Positions 25,190-36,681 of a stretch of 55,413 nt of DNA are shown here, in pieces. Numbering within the stretch: the stretch's first letter is position 1; every line of letters starts with the position of its first letter. Source of the stretch: JBHOQX01 sp042408595. Its GTDB lineage: Bacteria > Chloroflexota > Chloroflexia > Chloroflexales > Roseiflexaceae. The position numbers were made by a program, and so were the translations under genes. The stretch is taken from the NCBI GenBank assembly GCA_042408595.1, contig JBHOQX010000083.1:1-55413 (forward strand), given 5' to 3'. A model generated the notes under the pieces. It saw only the letters and a list, made by a program, of their open reading frames with translations, was not told the DNA's origin and did not search any database.

Positions 25190-25660
25190 ATGCCGACGCC
25201 CTGGACATCCGAAGTCGCTGCCCGCGAGCTGCTTGCGGTCCTGCCGCTGCTGAACCGAATCGTCGCGGCGGCGGTGCGACGCGAAGCCGGCGAAGAGACG
25301 ACGATGCCACAGTTCCGCGTGCTGGCGTTGCTGGCGGCCGGGCCGCAGAATCTGAGCGCGCTCGCCCGCCAGCGGCGCGTCAGCCTGCAGGCCATGGGCG
25401 AGCTGGCGCAGGCGCTCGTCGAGCGCGGCTGGATCGAGCGCACCGCCGACCCGTCAGACCGCCGGCAGACGCTGCTGCGGCTCACCGATGCCGGGCGACA
25501 GCATTACGAGCGGGCGCAGGCGCAGACGCTGCAGATGCTTGCGCCGGTGCTGGCCGGGCTGACCGCCGAGGAGCTTGCGGCGGTGCAGCTCGCGCTCCCG
25601 GCGCTGCACCGGGTGCTGACGGCGGATGAGGGAGAACATGGCGACCACCTCGGCCACTGA
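25190..25660 (+). CDS. MarR-family transcriptional regulator
   Basis: A 156-residue dimeric winged-helix repressor. Residues 35-105 hold the DNA-binding domain (FRVLALLAAGPQNLSALARQRRVSLQAMGELAQALVERGW, then the wing RTADPSDRRQTLLRLTDAG). Flanking helices form the dimer interface and ligand pocket. Start at ATG 25190, since the promoter -10 lies at 25159-25164. The stop lies inside the start of the MFS gene, so they are translationally coupled. Together with the operator at 25154-25182 this is a typical autoregulated drug- or phenolic-responsive exporter operon. The inducer is not known. Confidence 0.92.
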   Translation: MPTPWTSEVAARELLAVLPLLNRIVAAAVRREAGEETTMPQFRVLALLAAGPQNLSALARQRRVSLQAMGELAQALVERGWIERTADPSDRRQTLLRLTDAGRQHYERAQAQTLQMLAPVLAGLTAEELAAVQLALPALHRVLTADEGEHGDHLGH

Positions 25661-26888
25661 GGGCGTGGCGGCGCCCCGGCTGGCCCGCCTGACGCGCGGC
25701 TTCCGCGCGCTGCGGGTGCGCAACTACCGCATCTACTGGCTGACGCAGATCGTCTCGCTCACCGGGAGCTGGATGCAGACGACGGCGCAGGCCTGGCTGG
25801 TGCTGACGCTGACCCGCTCGGCGCTCGACATCGGCCTGGTGACAACGCTCCAGTTTCTGCCGGTGATGCTGCTCTCGCTCTTTGGCGGCCTGATCGCGGA
25901 TCGCTTCTCCAAGCACCGCTTGATCCTGGCAACCCAGACCGCCGCGCTGGTGCAGGCGACCGTCTTTGGCCTGCTAGTGCGCAGCGGCGCGATCCAGCTC
26001 TGGCATGTGTACGTCCTGGCGGCCGTGCAGGGGGTGATCACCGCCGTCGATAACCCGACACGCCAGGCGTTCGTGATGGAGATCGTCGGCCCGGAGGACC
26101 GGATCAACGCCGTCGGCCTGAATTCGATGCAGTTCAACCTGGCGCGCCTGCTCGGGCCGGCGCTGGCCGGACTGCTGATCGCGCAGGTCGGCGTCGCGCC
26201 AGCGCTGCTGCTGAACGCCGCGAGCTTCGTGCCGGTGATCGGCGGGCTGCTGCTGATGAACCGAAACGAGCTGCACCCCACGCCGCCGGCGCCGGGCGGG
26301 TCGGTGCGCGCCCGCCTGGCGGAGGGGCTGGCCTACGCCTGGCGCACGCCCGAGGTGCTGCTCATCCTGGCGACCGTCGCGGTGATCGGGACGTTCGGCT
26401 TCAACTTCACGATCATCATCCCCCTCCTCGGCGGTTTTGTGCTACACACCGATGCGGCGCAGTTTGGCGCGCTGTCGGCGTTCGTCGGGGCAGGCGCGCT
26501 GGCCGCCGCGACCGCCACCTCGTTCGCGCGGGCGATCACCCTGCGCCGCCTGCTGCTGGCCTCCCTGGCGTTCGGTCTGCTGTTCGCCGTCCTCGGCCTG
26601 ATCCCGATCTATGCCGTTGCCGCCGCGCTGCTGGTCGCGCTCGGCTTCGCCGGCATCACCTTCGCGACGACCGCCAATTCGCTGCTCCAGATCACCGTCC
26701 CCGACCAGTTGCGCGGCCGGGTGACCAGCCTGTACATTCTGCTGTTCGTCGGAAGCACGCCGGTCGGCTCGTTCCTGATCGGCGCATTATCGAGCGCGTT
26801 CGGCGTACCGCTGGCCTTTCTGATCTGCGGGCTGCTCTGCCTCCTCGGCGTCGGCGCGGCGCTGGTCTACCGGGCGCGGACGGCATAG
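25638..26888 (+). CDS. MFS exporter (MFS_3/EntS-like)
   Basis: A 416-residue transporter with 12 membrane segments. It has FRALRVRNYRIYWLTQIVS at the front, the MFS motif A-type GGLIADRFSKHRLIL near residue 74, and the family-typical VDNPTRQAFVMEIVG near 138. The EntS/MFS_3 group exports siderophores, macrolides or other small toxic compounds by proton antiport. ATG at 25638 is preferred because GAGGGAGA sits just before it; ATG at 25626 is possible. Overlaps marR by 23 bases and shares its promoter, so expression should follow MarR derepression. Substrate unknown. Confidence 0.9.
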   Translation: MATTSATEGVAAPRLARLTRGFRALRVRNYRIYWLTQIVSLTGSWMQTTAQAWLVLTLTRSALDIGLVTTLQFLPVMLLSLFGGLIADRFSKHRLILATQTAALVQATVFGLLVRSGAIQLWHVYVLAAVQGVITAVDNPTRQAFVMEIVGPEDRINAVGLNSMQFNLARLLGPALAGLLIAQVGVAPALLLNAASFVPVIGGLLLMNRNELHPTPPAPGGSVRARLAEGLAYAWRTPEVLLILATVAVIGTFGFNFTIIIPLLGGFVLHTDAAQFGALSAFVGAGALAAATATSFARAITLRRLLLASLAFGLLFAVLGLIPIYAVAAALLVALGFAGITFATTANSLLQITVPDQLRGRVTSLYILLFVGSTPVGSFLIGALSSAFGVPLAFLICGLLCLLGVGAALVYRARTA

Positions 26889-26976
26889 TGGCCGTTGGAG
26901 CACCAGGCGACGAAGCGATACGGGCCTGGCGATGCAGTGGTTCTGCTTATCGTTCGCGCCCTGCGCGATAGATTGG

Positions 26977-27591
26977 TCAGCGGCCCCACGAACGGCGGCG
27001 GACGTGCCGCGGCTGCCAGCGGTCGTGGCCGTGGTAGTCGCGGGTGACGCGGATGCCGAGCAACCGCAGGTAGCGCTTGCCGCCGGTTACCAGCCAGTCC
27101 GCGGCGGTGTGCGCCGCCCCGCCAGTGATGAAGCCGAGCAGAAACGCCCAGACCTCGCGCGGGTGGTCGCGCGCCGTGTCGCGCAGCCAGTACGCCAGGC
27201 GCGAGTGTAGATCCGGCACGGCGATGCCGAGCCGCCCCAGCAGCCACGCCCCGCCAACCAGGAAGACGAAGACCACGCAATAGAAGTACAGCAGCCGGAA
27301 CAGCGGCGGGATGATCAGCCCGTGGCTCCAGAAATGGCGATGCGGCACCGCCCAGGTGTAGGGCCGCCAGATGAAAAAGAAGATGCCCCAGCGGTTGTCG
27401 ATCGCCGAGTCGAGGTCCAGGTCGGGCGAGAACAGGCAGCCGGAGATCACATGGCCGATGACCAGCGCCGCCGCGGCGGATGTCGCGACATCCGCCGCGA
27501 CCCCAGCGCCGCTCTGGAGGACCATGGCCGCGGGCGCGAGCGCCGCGCCGGTGGCAAGCGTGATCAGGTCGTGTCCGCGGGCGTCAGGCAT
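26977..27591 (-). CDS. DUF2227 putative metal-binding membrane protein
   Basis: A 204-residue protein of the DUF2227 family, related to YdjM-like membrane metal-dependent hydrolases. Conserved polar motifs at membrane edges are GHDLITL (residue 6), SPDLDLDS (near 55), PHRHFWSHG (near 80) and HTAADW (near 160), which together could bind a metal. Three or four membrane segments. GAGG precedes the ATG at 27591. The last 25 residues are very basic (HDRWQPRHVRRRSWGR). Activity has not been shown for this family to my knowledge. A TATTCT -10-like box and an inverted repeat lie upstream. Confidence 0.82.
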   Translation of the reverse strand: MPDARGHDLITLATGAALAPAAMVLQSGAGVAADVATSAAAALVIGHVISGCLFSPDLDLDSAIDNRWGIFFFIWRPYTWAVPHRHFWSHGLIIPPLFRLLYFYCVVFVFLVGGAWLLGRLGIAVPDLHSRLAYWLRDTARDHPREVWAFLLGFITGGAAHTAADWLVTGGKRYLRLLGIRVTRDYHGHDRWQPRHVRRRSWGR

Positions 27592-27645
27592 CGTGGCCTC
27601 GTGGCGCGGCGGCCCGGCGGCGCGCCGCTCAAGGCGAGAATAGCA

Positions 27646-27670
27646 CAGATTTGCGACCCTTGCAAATCTG
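27646..27670. promoter_or_regulatory. Inverted repeat upstream of DUF2227 gene
   Basis: Perfect 9-base arms CAGATTTGC (27646-27654) and GCAAATCTG (27662-27670) with a 7-base centre. It sits just above a minus-strand TATTCT (27637-27642), in the -35 region, so it may be an operator. No regulator gene is adjacent. Confidence 0.45.
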
Positions 27671-27779
27671 CGCTGGCACCGCCGCGAGCCTGCTGCGGCG
27701 GCACAGCTTCCCCACCGGGCGTGTCGCGCCGGAGAGTGAGACACGATGACAAAGTGACATGAGGCGCCATTGGTCAGGC

Positions 27780-27854
27780 TTCATTGTTCATTCGTCATTG
27801 TTCATGCTTCATGCATCACTGTCCTCCGTCCTTCGTCCGCCGTCCACCATCCGC
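27780..27854. repeat. Pyrimidine-rich low-complexity leader before purL
   Basis: TCATTGTTCATGCTTCATGCATCAC followed by GTCCTCCGTCCTTCGTCCG, in degenerate short units. Similar to 23515-23580. No gene or RNA structure recognised; it may be a decayed mini-repeat array. Confidence 0.5.
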
Positions 27855-27862
27855 CGGGCGCG

Positions 27863-27871
27863 TGGTACAAT
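27863..27871 (+). promoter_or_regulatory. Extended -10 promoter of purL
   Basis: TGGTACAAT, an extended -10 box, 48 bases upstream of the purL start, with no recognisable -35. Confidence 0.6.
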
Positions 27872-27919
27872 CCCCGCATACCGACACCCATCCTAGATCG
27901 GGGATCATGCATTGTTGCT

Positions 27920-30898
27920 ATGCCTGCGTACCTTGTGACGGTCGCCCGGCGCGACGACCCGGCGGCACGACAGCACCTCTACCTGCTCGATGGCGAACTG
28001 GCCGACGCCGACGTGGCCGCGCTGGCCGGCGAGCTGCTGCACGACCCGGTGGTGCAGCAGGCGCGCTGGACGCGCCTGGAGGACTACAACGACGCGACCG
28101 ACGCGCCGGACATCGCCTTCCGCCCCGGCGTGACCGACAACGAAGCCGAGAGTGTTCGGATCGGGGCGGAGCGCCTCGGCATCGCCGGGCTGCACGTGGT
28201 ACGCACGTTGCGCCGTGAGCCACGAGCGACACCCGCGACACTCGCCGCCTACTACAACCCGCTGATCGAGCTGACCGTGCAGGGCAGCCCCGCCGAGCGC
28301 CGCGCGCAGTATGCGGCGCTGCTCCGCGTGCCAGAGGAGCGCACGCCGCGCATCGACCGCGTGCCGCTGCGCGCGGCGGATGACGGCGAACTGATGCGCA
28401 TCAGCCGCGAGGGCATCCTCTCGCTCGACCTGGACGAGATGCGCGCCATCCAGGCCTACTTCCGCGCCGAAGGGCGCGACCCGACCGACGGCGAACTGGA
28501 GACGCTCGCGCAGACCTGGAGCGAGCACTGCTCGCACAAGACCTTCAAGGCGCGCATTCGGTACCAGGGGCCGGAGGCCAGGAACGAGGAGTTAGAGCAT
28601 CTCGACCCAGGCCGATACGCCGCGCTGCACCTGCTTTCGGCCGGCCACGTCGACATCGACAGCCTGATCAAAACATTCCTCATGCAGGCGACCGATCGCA
28701 TCCTCTCCCGGTCATCATCGGAATCCGGAACCCCCAACCCGGAACCATTTGTCCGTTCCGCCTTCGTCGATAACGCTGGCATTGTCGCCTTCGGGCCGGA
28801 TCACGAAGTGTCGATCAAAGTCGAGACCCACAACCACCCCTCAGCGCTGGAGCCGTTCGGCGGGGCGAACACCGGCGTCGGCGGGGTGGTGCGCGATGTG
28901 CTGGGGGTCTCGGCCCAACCGATCGCGAACATCGACGTCCTCTGCTTCGGGCCGACCGGGCTGCCCGACAGCGCGCTGCCGCCGGGCGTGCTGCCCCCGC
29001 GCGCCGTCGCGGCGGGCGTCGTCGCCGGGGTGCGCGACTACGGCAACAAGCTCGGCATCCCAACCGTCAGCGGCGCGGTGCTCTACGATCCAGGCTACAC
29101 CGCCAACCCGCTGGTGTTCTGCGGCACAGTCGGCCTGGCGCCGCGTGGCCGCCACCCGCGCCAGGTCCAGTCGGGCGACGCCGTGGTGGTGCTCGGCGGG
29201 CGCACCGGGCGCGACGGGATCCACGGCGCGACCTTCAGCAGCGTGGAGCTGACTCACACGACCGCGGAGGAGGTTGGCAGCGCGGTGCAGATCGGCGACC
29301 CGATCACCGAGAAGAAGCTGATCGACGTGATTGTGCAGGCGCGCGACGCCGGGCTGTACACGGCGATCACCGACTGCGGCGCGGGCGGCCTCTCGTCGGC
29401 GGTCGGCGAGATGGGCGAGCGCACCGGCGCGGCAGTCACGCTGGACGATGTGCCGCTGAAGTACGCCGGGCTCCAGCCGTGGGAGATCTGGCTCTCCGAG
29501 GCGCAGGAGCGTATGGTGCTGGCTGTGCCCCCGGCGAAGCTCGCGGCCCTGCTGGCGCTCTGCGCCGCGGAGGATGTCGAGGCGACCGTGATCGGGCGTT
29601 TCACCGATGATGGGCGACTGCGCGTCACCTTCCGGGGCGCGCCGGTCGTCGACTTGGCGATGGCGTTCCTGCACGGCGGCCGGCCGCAGCGGGTGCTGCA
29701 GGCCAGGTGGGAGCCAGGAACCGCGAGCCAGGCACCAGGAAACGACGAAGCGGCCGCGCAGCCGGTCTCCGGTTCGCGACGTTCCGTGCTCGACGCGCTG
29801 AAGGCGCTGCTGGCGCATCCCAACATCGCCACCAAGGAGCCGATCATCCGCACCTACGACCACGAGGTCGGCGGGCGGACGGCGGCGAAGCCGCTGGTGG
29901 GGGCGGCATGCGACGGCCCCGGCGACGCCGCGGTGCTCCAGCCGCTGCCCGATTCCTTCATGGGGCTGGCGCTTGGCTGCGGGATCAACCCGCGCTACGG
30001 CCTGATCGACCCCTACTGGATGGCGCTCGCTTGCGTCGACGAGGCGCTGCGCAACGTGGTCGCCGTCGGCGGCGACCCGCAACGCACGGCGATCCTGGAC
30101 AACTTCTGCTGGGGCGACCCGCGGCAGCCGGACCGGATGGCCGGGCTGGTGCGCGCCGCCGCCGGCTGCTACGACGCCGCCGTGGCCTACGGCACGCCGT
30201 TCATCTCCGGCAAGGACTCGCTGAACAACGAGTATCGCGACGCGAACGGCGTCCGCACGCCCATTCCGCCGACGCTGCTGATCACGGCGCTGGCGTCCGT
30301 GCCGGACGTTCGTCGGATCGTGACCATGGACCTGAAGGAGGCCGGCAACCTTCTCTTCATGGTCGGGTTGACGAAGGGCGAGCTGGGGGGAGCGCACGTG
30401 CTGGATGGACAAGCAGCGAGCGACGACAGCGGTAACCAGGGTGCGGGCCGGCCCCCGGCCGGCCGCGCTCCGGCGTCCGTCCCGAACGTCGATCTCACCA
30501 CCGCCCCGCGCATCCTGGCCGCGCTGCACGGCGCGATCCGGGACGGTCTGGTGCGCGCCTGCCACGACCTGAGCGAGGGCGGCCTGGGCGTGGCCGCGGC
30601 GGAGATGGCCTTCGCCGGCGGCTTGGGGCTGCGGCTCGACCTGCGGGCCGTGCCACGCGCGTCGGACGTGACCGACGATGGCGTGCTGCTCTTCGCCGAG
30701 TCGCCGACGCGCTTCCTGGCCGAGGTGCGCCCGGCGGACGCGGCGGCTTTCGCAGCGGCGCTGGCGGGCCTGCCGTGCGCGCAGGTCGGCGTGGTCGCCG
30801 GCACGGATCTTGTCATCGCCGGACTGCGCGGGGAAGAGATTCTGCGGGCCAGCGTAGAGGAGCTCAAAGCGGCCTGGCAGCGCGCCTGCCACGAATGA
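27920..30898 (+). CDS. purL: Phosphoribosylformylglycinamidine synthase, PurS-like + PurL
   Basis: A 992-residue synthetase subunit of purine biosynthesis that converts FGAR to FGAM with ATP and ammonia from PurQ. Residues 1-115 look like two halves of a PurS-like domain (FRPGVTDNEAESVRIGAERLG near 70). The linker and catalytic histidine (TWSEHCSHKTF) are near 200; the ATP and metal motifs SIKVETHNHPSALEPFGGANTGVGG are near 300 and DCGAGGLSSAVGEMGERTG near 490. There is no fused glutaminase. Three low-complexity insertions stand out, around residues 261-275, 590-620 and 832-858. Start at ATG 27920, downstream of the extended -10. Followed directly by the DUF1444 gene. Confidence 0.93.
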   Translation: MPAYLVTVARRDDPAARQHLYLLDGELADADVAALAGELLHDPVVQQARWTRLEDYNDATDAPDIAFRPGVTDNEAESVRIGAERLGIAGLHVVRTLRREPRATPATLAAYYNPLIELTVQGSPAERRAQYAALLRVPEERTPRIDRVPLRAADDGELMRISREGILSLDLDEMRAIQAYFRAEGRDPTDGELETLAQTWSEHCSHKTFKARIRYQGPEARNEELEHLDPGRYAALHLLSAGHVDIDSLIKTFLMQATDRILSRSSSESGTPNPEPFVRSAFVDNAGIVAFGPDHEVSIKVETHNHPSALEPFGGANTGVGGVVRDVLGVSAQPIANIDVLCFGPTGLPDSALPPGVLPPRAVAAGVVAGVRDYGNKLGIPTVSGAVLYDPGYTANPLVFCGTVGLAPRGRHPRQVQSGDAVVVLGGRTGRDGIHGATFSSVELTHTTAEEVGSAVQIGDPITEKKLIDVIVQARDAGLYTAITDCGAGGLSSAVGEMGERTGAAVTLDDVPLKYAGLQPWEIWLSEAQERMVLAVPPAKLAALLALCAAEDVEATVIGRFTDDGRLRVTFRGAPVVDLAMAFLHGGRPQRVLQARWEPGTASQAPGNDEAAAQPVSGSRRSVLDALKALLAHPNIATKEPIIRTYDHEVGGRTAAKPLVGAACDGPGDAAVLQPLPDSFMGLALGCGINPRYGLIDPYWMALACVDEALRNVVAVGGDPQRTAILDNFCWGDPRQPDRMAGLVRAAAGCYDAAVAYGTPFISGKDSLNNEYRDANGVRTPIPPTLLITALASVPDVRRIVTMDLKEAGNLLFMVGLTKGELGGAHVLDGQAASDDSGNQGAGRPPAGRAPASVPNVDLTTAPRILAALHGAIRDGLVRACHDLSEGGLGVAAAEMAFAGGLGLRLDLRAVPRASDVTDDGVLLFAESPTRFLAEVRPADAAAFAAALAGLPCAQVGVVAGTDLVIAGLRGEEILRASVEELKAAWQRACHE

Positions 30899-30945
30899 AG
30901 CAACACCTGCGACGTTTCCGGTGCAATCTCCAGACGGTCATCTCA

Positions 30946-31791
30946 ATGGCGAACGGAAATCGACGAAATCATCCAACCGACCAGGAGGCAGTCCGGCTCT
31001 CCGCCGAGGCGTTCGGGCAGGCGATCGAGGAACGGCTCGCCCTGCTCGACGACCCGATCGACGTGCTCGGGCGGGAGGGGCTGCGGCTACGGGCGCGGGT
31101 GGCCGGGCGCGCGGCCGAGGTCGACCTGCAGCGCTTCTACGAAGCCTACCTGCGCAACCCGGTCCAACTCGAGGCCGTGGCGCGCACCCTTGCCGCGACC
31201 CTGCGCGAGGCCGTGCCGCCGCGCGCCGAACAGGACTTCCAGGCGCTGGCCGATCGGGTGTACCCGATGCTCAAACCGGCCGAGTTGCTGGCGGCCGTGC
31301 GCGAGCGCGGCGTTCCGATGCTGGTGTATCGCGACTTTCTCGGCGGGCTGATCATCACCTACGTCATCGATGAGGAGCGCAGCGTCGCTTACATCAACGA
31401 GCACCACCTGGAGCGCTGGAACATCAGCGCGCTCGACCTGCACCAGCGGGCGCTGGAGAACCTGCGCCGCCGGACGCTCGACCAGACGAAGTACGTGACC
31501 TTCGGCGAGGGGGAGCGCCAGGTGTTCATCTTCAACAGCGGCGACGGCTATGATGCCACCCGCCTGCTGTTGACCGGCACGCTCGCCGAATGGGCGCGCC
31601 GGCTGCCGGGCAACCTCGTGATCGGCGTGCCGAACCGCGACTTCCTGATCGCCTTCAGCGACGTGGATGACGACTTGGTGCAGGCGATCGCGGCGCAGGT
31701 ACAGGCCGACTCGGCCGAGGAAACGACCGGACTGACCGGCCAGCTCTTCACCCTGCGGGGGGGCGTGGTGCGGCTCTACGACCAAGAGTGA
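30946..31791 (+). CDS. DUF1444 family protein
   Basis: A 281-residue soluble protein matching DUF1444 (YtpQ-like), of unknown function. Characteristic segments are the middle LLAAVRERGVPMLVYRDFLGGLIITYVIDEERSVAYIN and the C-terminal VIGVPNRDFLIAFSD. The start is uncertain. ATG 30946 gives a length close to B. subtilis YtpQ. ATG 30895 overlaps the purL stop codon (ATGA) and would add 17 residues with no matching family sequence. No good ribosome binding site precedes either, so coupling to purL is plausible. Ten bases separate it from the next gene. Confidence 0.82.
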   Translation: MANGNRRNHPTDQEAVRLSAEAFGQAIEERLALLDDPIDVLGREGLRLRARVAGRAAEVDLQRFYEAYLRNPVQLEAVARTLAATLREAVPPRAEQDFQALADRVYPMLKPAELLAAVRERGVPMLVYRDFLGGLIITYVIDEERSVAYINEHHLERWNISALDLHQRALENLRRRTLDQTKYVTFGEGERQVFIFNSGDGYDATRLLLTGTLAEWARRLPGNLVIGVPNRDFLIAFSDVDDDLVQAIAAQVQADSAEETTGLTGQLFTLRGGVVRLYDQE

Positions 31792-31801
31792 CGGGCGACG
31801 C

Positions 31802-32539
31802 ATGGAGATCGCGATCATCCTGCTGACCGCCAGCGCATACGGGCTTGCCGTATGGCTCTGGCAGCGCGAAGGCACGCTCACCTATCTCATCGCTCTGCTG
31901 GCGGGCAACCTGGCGTCGCTCGCATCCCCGCTCTGGCAGTGGCTCTACCAGTTCGCCTACGACCCCGGATACACACGCCTGTACACCCTCCTCGGCCGCC
32001 CGCTCCCGCTGATCGTGTTCATCGCGGCATGGACGCAGATGATCCCGCCGCTGGTGGTCTTCACGCTCTACCGCCGCCGCTGGTGGTTTCCCGGCTATGG
32101 CAGCAGCCTGCTGACCTTCGCCCTCTTCGCACTGTACTTTTTGCTGGTAGAAACGCTCGGCCAGCGCGCCGGCTGGTGGCGCTATGCCGGGGCCATCTCC
32201 CTGCCGCTCGGCGCGTCGATCACGCTCTTCGCGGCGGTGATGTGGGCGCTGATCGGGCTCGGCACGCTCTCGCTACTGATCCTCACGCGCCGGTATGCGC
32301 TGCTGAGCCTGTGCCTGGTGCTGCTGCCGGCTCCGCTGGCGCTCAGCCTGTTTGTCAATGGGCTGCTCGGCGCGCCACTCTACACGGCGCTGCTGTTGCG
32401 CAACAACCCGCTCCTCTCCGGCGGCGGGCTGGCGGCGGTGATCGGAACGCTCGGGACACTCGGGCTGGTGCTGTGGGGCGCGCACACCGTCGCGACGGTG
32501 ATCGCCGGGCAGCGCGCCGGGCGGGGGCTGGAGCTCTAG
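31802..32539 (+). CDS. Polytopic membrane protein of unknown function
   Basis: A 245-residue integral membrane protein with about seven hydrophobic segments (1-20, 25-50, 68-88, 98-120, 130-165, 170-195, 212-235). No recognised family. Polar residues within the membrane part are few; WWRYAGAISLPLG and RRRWWFPGYG lie at loops. The layout is a little like carotenoid-biosynthesis or CPBP-type proteins, but no motif supports that. Co-transcribed with purL and the DUF1444 gene by spacing only. Convergent with the Pro/Thr-repeat protein gene, whose stop lies 25 bases away. Confidence 0.7.
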   Translation: MEIAIILLTASAYGLAVWLWQREGTLTYLIALLAGNLASLASPLWQWLYQFAYDPGYTRLYTLLGRPLPLIVFIAAWTQMIPPLVVFTLYRRRWWFPGYGSSLLTFALFALYFLLVETLGQRAGWWRYAGAISLPLGASITLFAAVMWALIGLGTLSLLILTRRYALLSLCLVLLPAPLALSLFVNGLLGAPLYTALLLRNNPLLSGGGLAAVIGTLGTLGLVLWGAHTVATVIAGQRAGRGLEL

Positions 32540-32563
32540 CCGAAGCCGGCACATGGCGCTCGC

Positions 32564-33946
<1,383 letters not shown>

Positions 33947-36652
33947 TGGCTATCGGGAGCGAGAAGCTGAACGTGCTACCATGGCCCACTTCGCTGCGCA
34001 CCCATACGCGCCCGCCCTGCCGCTCGACAAGCTGCCGGGTGATCGCCAGGCCCAGTCCGCTGCCGCGCTCCGGCGAGCTGTTGCCCTCGACACGATGGAA
34101 GCGGGTGAAGAGCTTGCCGAGTTCATCCGGCGGGATGCCCGGGCCGGTATCGGTCACATCGATCTGAATTTCGTCGTCCACGCGCGCCGCGCTGACGGTG
34201 ACGCTGCCGGCGACGGTGTAGCGCCGCGCGTTGTCCAGCAGTTGCGTCATGATCAGCAGCAGGTGCTCGCGGTCGGCCAGGATCGGCGGCAGGTCGGGCG
34301 GCACCTGGTTATGCAACTCCAGGCCCTTCTTCGCGAAGGCGCTCCTCAGCGGCGCGGCGGCGCTCTCGACCGCCAGCCACAGATCCTGCGGCTCGCGCAT
34401 GGTTCGCAGCGTGTTCGCTTCGATACTCGCCACCATGATGACGTTGCGGAACAGGGTGCTCATGTGCTCCGAGCGGGCGCGCACCTGTTCGAGCAGGTCG
34501 CGCTGCTCCGAGCTGAGCTCACCGACCATGCCGCGCAGCAGCAGCTCCGTGTAGCCGCTGATCACCGTGAGGGGCGTGCGTAGTTCGTGCGAGATCGTCG
34601 CGATGAAATCGGTCTTCGCTCGATCGACCGCGCTCTCGGAAGAGATGTCGTGCAGCGCGATCACCTCGCCGATCGTCCGGCCATCCTCGGTGATCACCGG
34701 CGCGCTGCTCATGCTGACCACCCGGTCACCGATCGCGTAGTGCGACATCGGGCCGGCGGCGCCGAACAGATCGCCCGCGCGGTGGCGCTGCAGCGGCAGA
34801 TCGTCGAAGTTATAGCGCCGGGTGCGCCAGTCCGGCGTCTGGAGCATCTCCTCGGCGGCGTGGTTCATCAGCACAATGTCGCGCTCCGTGTCGCAGACGA
34901 CGATCCCGTCTGCGATCGAGGCCAGAATCGCCTGGCGCTCGCCGGATTCGTTCGTCACACGCTCGAACAGGAGCGCGTTGCAGAGCACGCTGCCAGCCAT
35001 GTTGGCCACGGCGAGCAGGCTGGCTTCATTGGCCTCGGAGAAGGCATCTGGCGCAGCCTGGCCGAAGACCAGCACGCCGGCCAGCTCGTCCTGCAGCACC
35101 AGGGGCGTGAGCAGCAGGCTCTGGAAGCCGGCCACGTCGCGCAGGCCCGAGGCGCTGAAACGCAGCGGCTCATCGGCGGGAACCAGCCGGGCCGTCCGGG
35201 TGTCCGCGATCTCGCGCAGCAGCGGATCGTCGGGCGGGAGGCGCACATCGCGCAGCGCATGGAGCGCCGGCGAGGCATCCGGGCGCAACCAGTAGCGCCA
35301 GGTGCCGCGATCGTTGAACAGCGCCAGCACCTCGGTGCCGGGCGCGAACGCCTCGACGGCGTCGGCGGTCACGTCCAGCGCCGCGCCGATGTCGATCGTC
35401 TCGCTCAGAGCGCGGCTGGTGTGGTAGAGGCCAAGCAGATGCTCGGTCATCTGGTTGAAGGCGCGCGACAGCCGCTCCAGCTCGTCGCCGGTGTGGATGG
35501 ATGTGCGCCGCTCCAGGTCGCCAGCGGTCACCGCCTCGGCGGCGCGCACCAGCGCGGTGAGCGGGCGGGTGATCATGCGCGCGATCCAGACGCCGATCAG
35601 CATGGCGCCGGCGGTCAACGAGAGGGTGATCGCGATGATGCTGTTGCGGCTGAGGGTCAGCGCGCTCACCTGGAAATCGCGCGAGATGCCGACGGAGAAG
35701 TAGCCGACCAGCTTGTTGGCGATCGCCAGCGGGCTATAGGCGAGCTGATACTCGCGCTCGCGCACCAGGACGCGCTGGATCGACTGGGCGCGCCCGTCGG
35801 CGAGGGCCAGCCGCGCGGCCTCCGGCATGCCGAAGGTGGGCAGCTCATCCTCCCGGCGCAGCAGTGTGCTGCCGATCGGCGTACCGTCCAGGTTGTAGAA
35901 GGTGGTGATCGCCGCCTGGCTGGACTTTTGCAGGTCGCTCAGCAGGCCATCGACCTTCTGCGCCAGCAGCAACCCCCCGACGATCGTCGCGCCCTGCTTC
36001 ACCGGCACGATGGTGTAGAAGTACGGCTGCGGGTCGGGCGTGAACACGATCAGGCCGGAATACTTGTCGTTCCCGTCCGTTTGGACGCCGTTGAGCACTT
36101 TTTGCACGACGGCGACCTGCGAGAGGTCGGTGCCGTCGATCGCGGCCGGCTCCTTGTCGTCCGCCACGCGCAGCCAGTCCACCAGCGCTTTGCCATCGCG
36201 ATCGAAGGCGATCATCCGGTCGAAGTTGAGGCCGAAAGTCTTGATCCCGTTCTCGTACCAGGGGCGCAGCGCGGTCGCCACCAGCGCTGGATCGCCGGCG
36301 GCGAAGGCGACCGACATGGCTGGCGCGCCAACCGCCGGGTTCTCCTGAGCAAAGGCGATCTGCCAGAGGAAGGCGAGGTAATCGCGCTCGCGCTGAACGA
36401 GCGCCTCGGTGGTATTGCGCCCGATCTGCGTGAGCTCGTTCTTCAGCCGGTCTTCCCACGACGACGCGACCAGCGCCGTGGCAATAGCGGCGCCGACCGT
36501 CATCACCAGCAGCGTGAGCGCCAGGTATGGAAGGACGATCTTATAGCGGATGTGCGATCTGATCGCCTCCAGCAACCGGTGCATGGACGACCGACCTCCA
36601 CGGCGAGATGGACGTTTGACACGAAAACGTAAGACCGTGGGAACGTGCCCGC

Positions 36653-36681
36653 ATTATACTGTAGCCCGATGGGGCAATCAA
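36653..36681 (-). promoter_or_regulatory. Promoter of the Cache sensor kinase
   Basis: Minus-strand TTGATT (36676-36681), 17-base spacer, TATAAT (36653-36658), 69 bases before the start codon. Confidence 0.7.

Noticed and set aside
25036..25485. N-terminal extension of GatB
   Set aside because: It would be antisense to marR and its promoter; GTG 25035 has a strong ribosome binding site and gives the normal length.
28841..30892. Long minus-strand frame opposite purL
   Set aside because: Antisense shadow rich in Arg, His and Gln, with no motif; purL is unmistakable.
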